A DNA stretch of 64,000 bases from Luidia sarsii. Taxonomy: Eukaryota; Echinodermata; Asteroidea; Paxillosida; Luidiidae. Under the pieces are notes generated by a model. That model saw only the letters and a program-made list of their open reading frames with translations. It was not told the DNA's origin and ran no database searches. This document shows, piece by piece, positions 45,127 through 54,100 of this stretch; the first letter of the stretch is position 1; the number at the start of each line of letters is the position of its first letter. The DNA lies in NCBI GenBank assembly GCA_949987565.1, contig OX465110.1, positions 15,974,394-16,038,393 on the forward strand, written 5' to 3'. The position numbers and the translations under genes were made by a program.

Positions 45127-48100
45127 CTCTCTCTTTCCCTCCCCCCTCTCTCTCTCTCTCTCCTCTCGATAAAGGAGTTTGAGTCCCCGGTGCATTCGAA
45201 AGGCGAGCATAACACGGCACAGCAAGAGACTGGGGAGGGACAGGGGTGCTGCCACAAAGACACACCGAGCTGTGAATGGTATCCGAATCCATGCTACGAG
45301 TAGTCTTTCTTCGCTCTTAAAAAAAAAAAAAATAACCGAACAAATAGAAAGGGATGCATACAGGGAGGGAGTGAGGGAGGGAGGCAGGGAGAGAGAGAGA
45401 GAAAAAAAAAGGAGCACCCGGATATCCTGTCAGCTACTATGAAATGATTCTTTATTCGATGAATGGTTGACAGAGAGGGCAAGCACTGAATGATGGTCGA
45501 ACGATCAAATCACATCATATTTTGTTCCCCCCGAGCTTGCGCCAAATGCGCCCGGTCATTCAGTATAGGAGGGGGAGGGGAGTGTGTGGAGGATCGGGGT
45601 GGGGACCGGGGAGGTACAGAGGGAGGGAGGCAGGGAGGGAGGGAGGCGTGGGGTTTGGTCTTTCTCGCCCGCCTCGGCTCCCAAACACTGGCAGACCTCG
45701 CGTCAATGCGAATTGGATGAGGGCTGCCCCTTTCCGGTGCTTTGACTAAGCACATACTGTTAAAAGCCCCCCGTATTATGTTTCAAATTGAAATGAAATT
45801 AATTTAATCGTGGGTTTCATTAGTGGCTGTTTCTATTACCTCTTCCCCCGTTTGTCCTTCCCCCCTCTCTCGACGTGCAGAAAAAATACCCGCGTTTGGC
45901 TACAGTTCGCCCCATGTCCCTCCCCCCTTTCATCCATCCCTCCACCACCCCTCAGGAGCAAGCGGCGGTAGAACTCGCCGCCCCCCTCCTCCTCTAACTT
46001 AATTACGGCTCTGCCTCTATGCGCTGTTACCCGCCATTGAAACGCTCCGATCAGCCGTGTTTGAGATACCAGCAAGGCAGCTATAAGTTGTAAAACAATC
46101 CCGCTAATTTGCTGTTTATTTGATTAGCGGGGAGGAGAGAAAACACTGCGCGGGGGATGGATGGATAGAAGGATAGATGGATGGGAGAGTGGCTAGTTTT
46201 AGATCAAGCTGATAGGTTGGCGGAGAGGAGGCGTTTGTGGAGGAAAGGAGAAGAGGGGGGGAAGGGAGAGATTGTACCGAGGGAGGCTAGGTCGGTCTAT
46301 CCACCAGGGAAGAAGCATTGTCGTGCATAAATAGCGGCCACACTGGGCGTCTTCATTACGACCCCCCATATTTTCATAGGCACGCCACTGCCGGCTAATT
46401 TTGACGCAGACTTGGGGCCCCTTCTCTCCCCCCCCCCTCCCGTCTCATCTCTCTCCGAGTCTCTCTCTGTCTATCCCCAATCTTGTGGACTTTGGGGGCG
46501 GGATGGGTAGAGGGGGGAAAAAAAGTGCTCTGAAAATATTCACTCCATTCAATTACCCCTCGGAGGACCGTCGTCCATTACTGCAGCGATAATATACTGA
46601 TTGACTTAGGGAAAGCGGCGCGCTGGATCGGGAGAGACACCGTTGTATTTAAAAGTGTATCACGCCATGCGTGCACAAAAAACCCCTCCGCGCGCTGTGT
46701 CGATCGTACAGAGAGAGCTTATACGAGGTTCCTGTGTGTGCATTACCAAGCTTCGCACTGTCTCCCTAGCCCTGTAGGGGCTATGCGCGCGCGTGCGCCG
46801 CATTGGCCGCGTGCACCGCGGGGACCACCATATTATGCCCCTTGCTCGAGTGCTTACCGTGAAGGGGGAGAGGGTGAGTGTGTGTGTATCTTTCCATCCG
46901 GCCTCTTCTCAACAGGCTTCGGCATTATTGCCACAATCTAACACTTGTGACAATTAACTTACTCATCTTTAGCCCCCGGTGGCTGGGGACACTCGATCCG
47001 CAAACTATACTTTATTGGTTTTCTCTCTCCCTCTACCCCTTACTGAGTGTCTCTGTCGTGACTGCGTCATATTTCTGGTAGGGATTTTGTTTTTTAAGTG
47101 CCGATATTTTTTTTTGAGAGAGACAGTTTACGGCCAACCTGCCTCCCAGCGATTCGAATCTCAAGTGCCCTGCTAAACCGTTTATATAGGACAGGTGTTG
47201 TACAGTTTTCTGTGCGCGTGGATATGGAAAACAATGTGTGTTTTTTTCGGTCAGAGGATGGACTTGGAAAGATGCACTCAATTTTATTTTATTGCTTAGC
47301 CCAGCTTGGCTTGAGTCTGGAACCTGAAATACCTTCACATATCAGGTTAATTGTTTTAAAAACTATATTGAGGGGTATACTATATTCTTTTTCTCAAAAT
47401 CCAAATCCGCTTAAAAACAACATAGGCCTAATTCTCTTCGCAATGAATTCGTGCGATTCACAATAGTGCGCCCTCAAGAGTTTGCAACGCCTTGGCCAAT
47501 CGCAATGCACGGAATCTGTCCACCCAATGCACGTACGTCTGGGCTCTTCTAAAAAAAAAACCGGCTTTGGCTTCGGCTCCGGCTTCGTCTCTGTTATTCA
47601 AAAGCGGAAAACACAGGTTGGAGTTCTCTGGTGAAGTTGGAGCTGCTTCAGATTCCTTTTTTCAAAATGCAGTGTAACAATCAGAAACGAAGCCAAAAGC
47701 CTCCCGTTTCCATACCTAGTAGCAATGGACGACAGAAAGAACGGCAAAGCCGGAGCCTGAGCCTGAGCCTATAAGCCGGGTTTTGGAAAGGGGCCCTGGG
47801 AAGGGTCGACAAATTCCGCGCATTGAGATTGGCCGATGACGCGTGGCAAACCCGTGAGGGCGCACTATAATATTGATTGTGAATCTCCCGTAAGTTCATC
47901 CTGACATCGAAGCAGTCCCTCGTGTTGGCTTGTAATGAATACAATGGTGCGAACGTGCCGCATTTTAGACCTCTATATACTTTCTCAAAAAACCCCACAT
48001 ACCCACTACCAAAATAGATATTCTGACATGGTGTTACCGCAAACCACCCTGGACTCGCTGCCTCCACCATGCACGAATAACCCGGGACCCCATCTTATTC

Positions 48101-51100
48101 CATCCATCCTGCGTAGAAACGAAAGGAACACACAGAACATTATTTGTATAATTATGCGCCTCCCCGGTCAAGCAACGGTTAGTATAGGGTGCCCATCACT
48201 CAATCGAGCTCCCATATATAGCATGCAGTACAAGAACTCTTACTCTCTCGAGGCGAAAATGTCCACACACAAAAAAAACCGTTTCTCGATTCTTGAAGGT
48301 GTACTGAAAATTGTAGTTTGGACCTCCATCTCTCAGATTCCTGTTGTGTGTTCTCGGCCGATTGAAGTTTCTAATTACCCCCAGGAAAAAAACCTCAAAA
48401 TGTGTAGCCGTCCGAGCCGAATTTCTGCAGGATTTGGGGAAGCATCACTCCTCTTCTACAGCCAAATATAGGGCTACAACATGTCATGTAAAGCCCTATA
48501 AATTATGATCCGAATTACACACAAAATGGTGTTCTTGAGCATCACTTGTTTCCACAAGTAGATAATAAGCCTCCAAAAACTCCTTATTAAAACAAAGTTG
48601 TGGGTCCACACTTCCTGATAATCATCTCGGAGGCACCATCTATGTTGGATGGAATTGGTGTTTTGCATTCCGTATAGGCCACGAGCATTTTTGGAGTCGA
48701 GCCACATAATAATTGGGTAACTCGGGTGGTATAGGGCGCTGGCGTGTCGATCCACAGGCTTGAGCTTCAGCTCCCGGTCCTGTCAAATTTCCTTTGATTT
48801 AAAAAATGTCAGATCTAATACTATCTACCAAACTGAGTTTCTGCGAAATTAAATAGTTTAAAACTATGTAGATGGCCTGAACGTTTGACTGAGCTGGACG
48901 TTCTTCAGAGGTGCTACCTTTGAGAAATGTCGTTGCCTTTGAGAAAGGCCGTTGTCTTTGAGAAAGTTCATGCTAAGATCGAAACGTCAGGCCCTCTATA
49001 AAACATGTTTGAGATTTGAATTCTGGGCATTTAAGTCAGTAAGCAATTTGCAACATTTGTTTGTGCATTACTATAGGAAATATTTCACGGTGGCTTTAAT
49101 TCATTCTATGCCCTGTAGTTTTCATGTTCTGGCACGAAGTTGATTTCCACACCGCCGTATAATTGCAGGGTTTAACCCCTGTGTCGTACCAAATCATTCG
49201 GCGAAACAAGACGGACGACGAGCCGAGTTCGTCTCGATCTGATGTGCACCGCAAGTTGCCGGTGTGCCAGCTTGCGTGCCCAATCTTTTCACCGGGCGGC
49301 TCGTTGCGAACTTGACCGGCTGCCGTTTGCGTGACGTCCAAGCCACGACCGAGGGGGGGGGGTGTGCCTGGGCCTGCAACACCCATGCCATCCCGTGACG
49401 CCATTTCATCGTCGCTCACCTGTGCTAGTAAATTAAGGCTCGCGACATTTTGAGTGCTGACATTCCGGCCGCGATTACCCCCCTCCCCCTCCAAAAAAGC
49501 AATTGAATTGGACCCCGGGTTTAAAGTTCGCGTGGAAATTACAGCAATGAGATTGGTCATTTAGTGCGTGCGAGACGAGCGGAAATGAACAAAAATGTGA
49601 CCTTTTTTCGGTCTGCCGCCCCAGAAGAATCTGTCTTACCTCAAAGTGGTTCCTGTTCTATCTCCTCTGCTGACAGCGAGGGGACAGTATTGCCAGCAAT
49701 ATGTGGACCACTCTCCCTGTCCTCCGTTTCTCGACCTCTGATTTTCCCACCTCTCACAGTCTCTCTCTCTCTCTCTCGCTGTCGCACCTCTCTCTCTCCC
49801 TTTCTGTCTTTGTACCTTTCGCTCTCTGTCTCGCCGTGTCTCTCAGGTTGTTTGTGTTCCTCTCTTGCTCTCTTCCTCCCTCTGTCTCTCTCGAGCTCAC
49901 CGTCCGTCTCTGTCCGTTTGTCTCGCTGCTTCTGTTCAGGTCTTGCTCTCTCTGTCTATCGCCCTCTCTCTCTCTGTCCCTTGCTCTCGTCTCTTGTCCC
50001 CCTCTTTCTTTCTATATCTCTCTCTCCTCCCTCTCTCCCCCTCTCTCTCCCTCTCTCTCTCCCTCTCTTTCTCTCCCTATCTCTCTGAGGGGAGGGGCAA
50101 GACGAGATGAGTCGAGAAAATGCGAGGTTCCACCCACTGCTTTCTAACCTCTCTCTCTCTCAATCTCACTGTATCTCCCGCTCTCTCCGTCTCTCTCTCT
50201 CTCTGTCTCTCTCTCCATGACCGTCTCTCTTGCCAGAGTGCGCCGTAACGAGGAGGAAACTCGTTTATAGGTTGATGCTTCGGAGCATGGACGGTGGTGA
50301 CACGAGCGCCCTCTAAACAACATCCCCCGCCTCACCACCAGTCGCCACCAGTCACCACCGGTACCACTGGGGAAGGCCCAACGCTGGCTCCCCCTCCCAT
50401 CGGACCACGTAGCCCCCCCCCCCCCTCTCTCTCTCTTCGGAATGATTGACGATTCCGAGCGCTGCCAAAAGGAAGAGAAAAAAAAACGGTCACTGAGTGC
50501 GAGACCGTTTTTCTTCCTTTCGACCTGCAGATCCTCGGCGAAGCGTAAATCTCTCGCGGGCCGTTGCAGTGATCCGGCACCAGGCACCATTCAAAATCTC
50601 GCCACACCAAATATAAGTTGCACATTAGGCAAAAAATAAAATCAATCAATAAATAAATAAACACAAGTTTCGCAGTCTGTCGTCACTTGACACCTTTGGG
50701 TGTTTCAGTTTCTCGCGCGGCGTGCAAAACTACTCGTACCTCCGAGCGTCCAGGTTCGCCTGAGGTGATCGCTCGGTCAATGCAGTATTTCGGGTATAAT
50801 CGGTGCTCACAACACTTTAAAGGGCACATAATACCACGGCGTTGGGATGCGATGATGGGCATGGTCGTCCCCCCCCAAAAAAAAAAAGTCATGTCGAAGA
50901 TCTGATTTCCATTCATTCGTTTGCTTGACATTATCGTCAAGCTCCCCCCCCCCCAATGGAATTGAATGAAATTATTTTGATGTTTGAAATGAAGAAAACA
51001 AGTGAAGAAAGATACATCAATCAACAAACAAACAAACAAACAGTCAATGAGGTTTGACCCTTGCTCGACTTGATAAACACTGAAGTGAATGCTCACTTCC

Positions 51101-54100
51101 TTGCCCGATGCCCGATAAATTATTTTCATCAGGCATCGGGCAAAGCACTGAGCATTCGGTGTATATCACGTCGAGCAAGGGCAAAACCTCATTGAATTAC
51201 ATTCTCCTCGACGCAAAACACCGTGTTATATCTGTAAACAAACACCCCCAAAAAACTCACCGACAAGCCAAGGAAGACTTAAGGGTACTACTCAAGACGA
51301 ACGGCATGAGCTCCCGCACCAACACCTACCGATACCTCGTCAGAGGCAAACTATATGGGAACGTCTGCTCTCCTGTTTACAGATGGCTAGTCCGCTATAG
51401 GAGCCCATCAGTTGTCATCATTCTTCAGTTATAGACTTACATGGCTTACATGTATGCAGTCATGTAGATACAAACGTCGAAGTGTTTTTGGATTGTGCAA
51501 CCTTCGGGAAAGTGGGCATCCCGGCTCGGTACGATTTAGGGGATAATGTTAATTTAAGATTGCCTCCAACAGACAGATCAAAGCAACCCTTTCCGCTGAT
51601 CCCGGCCCAACTTAAGTCTGGTTTATTTGTCAGTATTCAGTAATATGAAATACAGTACAATCTGTACAATTATAATTATAGTTTGAATTACAACAAGGAA
51701 TTACCGACATGTAGGTAAAAGGTGAAGCAAGCTGCTTTTGTACTTGACGAATCGTTGCCACCCTCCTTTCTTTTAGACGTTATTCGTGCCACAACTTCTA
51801 GACAATTGCATGATTTGTCAGGTCAGGTTGCATTAAATGCATAGTCTCCCAGTAGATAATCCCAATTGCTTATTTCTCATTTTGATCTTCCCACTAAAAG
51901 GTTGAGTTTTTTGGGGGGTGCGTCTCTCTCTTTTTTTTTGTCCACAGGGAAAGAGAATATCCATCACCACGCCTTTTCACCCAATCTGCCTCTTGCCAGG
52001 TAAGGACTATAGTATAAGGAGCCGTCGTAACAATGTATGCAATGAGTTCATTCCCCTGAAGAAAAAAATCTACCAATTTCCCCAACCGGATAAAAAAAAA
52101 ACCTCCCCATGCAGAAAAAAAACCCTCAAAGATGGAGCCTTTGTGTCCGGAAGGTATAACCTTTTCATGGGTTTATTTGCGGATTTGAATATTACAGCAA
52201 TGGTGTGAAATACAAGAAGGCTTTAGAAACGTGAAATGTGAGGGGGAGAGGGGAGGGGAAAGTCCTCACCATTGTATGCTCTGGGAGGGACGGAGGGGTC
52301 GACTGCTGGCGGATTGTTTAACTCAGTCCCCGGCGTGATCTGTTCCATCAGCGCTGCCTCCCAGCCTGATTCGTTTGACCTTTGGTCGCGCCCATCAGCC
52401 ACAATGAGTTAACTCCCCCCATCCCCATCCCCATCCCCATCCCCATCTCCCCATCCCCCCCATCCCCCCCATCCCCCGAAGTCCCTATAGGGATTGTGTA
52501 TCATAAAAAGAGGGGGGGGATCCAAGATTGACAATGGCCGAGTCTTGAATCGTTGTCCGGGACAGATGTGAAGATTCCACGGGCAAACTGTTTGCCTATG
52601 AACACGGTGTGTGTGGGGGGGGGGTGAGAGAGAAAGAGAGAGAGAGAGGGGGAGAGAGGGAGAGAGAGAAAGAGAGAGGGGGGGGGGGGAGAGAGGGAGA
52701 GAGAGAGAGAGAGGGGGGGGGAAGAGAGAGAACGAAGTGGGTGAAACCTCGCATTTTCTCGACTTATCTCGTCTTCCCCCTCCTCTCATCCCTCACCCAA
52801 CAGATCCCATGCTGCGAGATTTCTGGAGCTACAGCGGGTCGCTCACCACGCGCCGTGCAGCGAGAAAGTCACCTGGATCATTTTCAGATACCCGCTGACC
52901 ATATCGCACACCCAGGTATACATAGAGAAGAGACCGAACTATAGTCTGACCATTCTTTGCACTTTTTTCTCCCCCCCCCCGATTCATTTCAGATGAGACA
53001 AGACGTGGCACATCCATCGTGTGGCAGCAGTCAACCCATGCACACACAGCACCTCGCTTCAGGAGTTCATGCTTTCTATCCTGCCGTGGATTTCATCAAA
53101 CTCGTTGCTGCCTGTACCACCAAATCTCAAAGACGAGGAGCCGTGCGTGCACGGGAACCGCGATGCGGCCCATTGCAACATACCCCGGGTTATCCGTCGT
53201 ATACCTTTTGGTGCGATGCCTCACACGGGTTGCGGGGAGTCGACCCCCGTGTCATCCAGTGCGCACGCGTCTGTACAGAGTTACTACGAACCGGGAGATG
53301 TTCCATCCCCGGTTTGTGATATTATATAGCTGGGGATAGTGGCCGGTGAAGAAGGGGTTTATAACAGCGACCAACGGGAAAGGGTAATCTTGGTTGCATT
53401 GCATCGTTGCCCTTAAAACGTTCCCCCCAAAATGCCATCCATTGTGAAGGTTCCTCGGGCATTGATAGCGCAAAGGGCAGATGGTTCTTTCATATTTTAG
53501 ACTTTTACTCCCAAGCTATTTTTATTTTAAATCCCACAGAGTCAAAGTGGCATCGCCTGTCGACCTATACTCCCGGAGGCGGGCCCGTTCTTGCATTGCA
53601 GGGTCGGCCATTGTACAAGACCATTGTACATCACCAAACCGGAGTCCGTGCCCAGGATCTAGATTCTACATAGAATGCTTCTTCTTTGTGAATGTTGCCC
53701 TCGTGGTTTTTCTCCCTTTTTTGGTTTTAGATCTGGAGTAGACTTCATCATTATGACGGCCACCTTGGTTTTTAGTGTGACTGTGTGTGATTCGTGCTTC
53801 AGACTGTTAGCAGTGCCCCTTCATAGATTACCTTCTGTCGGCCTCAATATTTTATACCGAAACCAATCCTTCATTGAAGCCAGCTTTTCGCGAGGATCCC
53901 CATTTTTGTACTGACCGCGTGGTAACGACCAACGAGTTAGACCTACACATGTATATGGTGCCGCTATCGGTATCCGACTTCTGGTGACGACAGTCCGTAA
54001 AGGGAGGGATACCGGTACGCCATTACTCAAAGTGCCCAAATTCCGGACATTTCAAATTCTAAGTGCATGCTCATCAGGTATCCGTAATTCTGTGAATTCT

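Larger units (their letters stand above)
40646..51947. other. CA8 intron 5 (11.3 kb)
   Basis: It holds GA and CT tracts, a 404-bp inverted-repeat element, SINE family 1 and 2 copies and the second LINE 3' tail. Stretches 41860-42180, 43380-44250 and 45450-47450 contain no named repeat beyond short homopolymer runs. 42060-42160 and 45780-45840 are AT-rich and look unique. No exon-like signal. Confidence 0.7.

Noticed and set aside
51108..51434. 108-codon open frame
   Set aside because: It overlaps the SINE family 2 tail, and the remainder has no recognisable domain.
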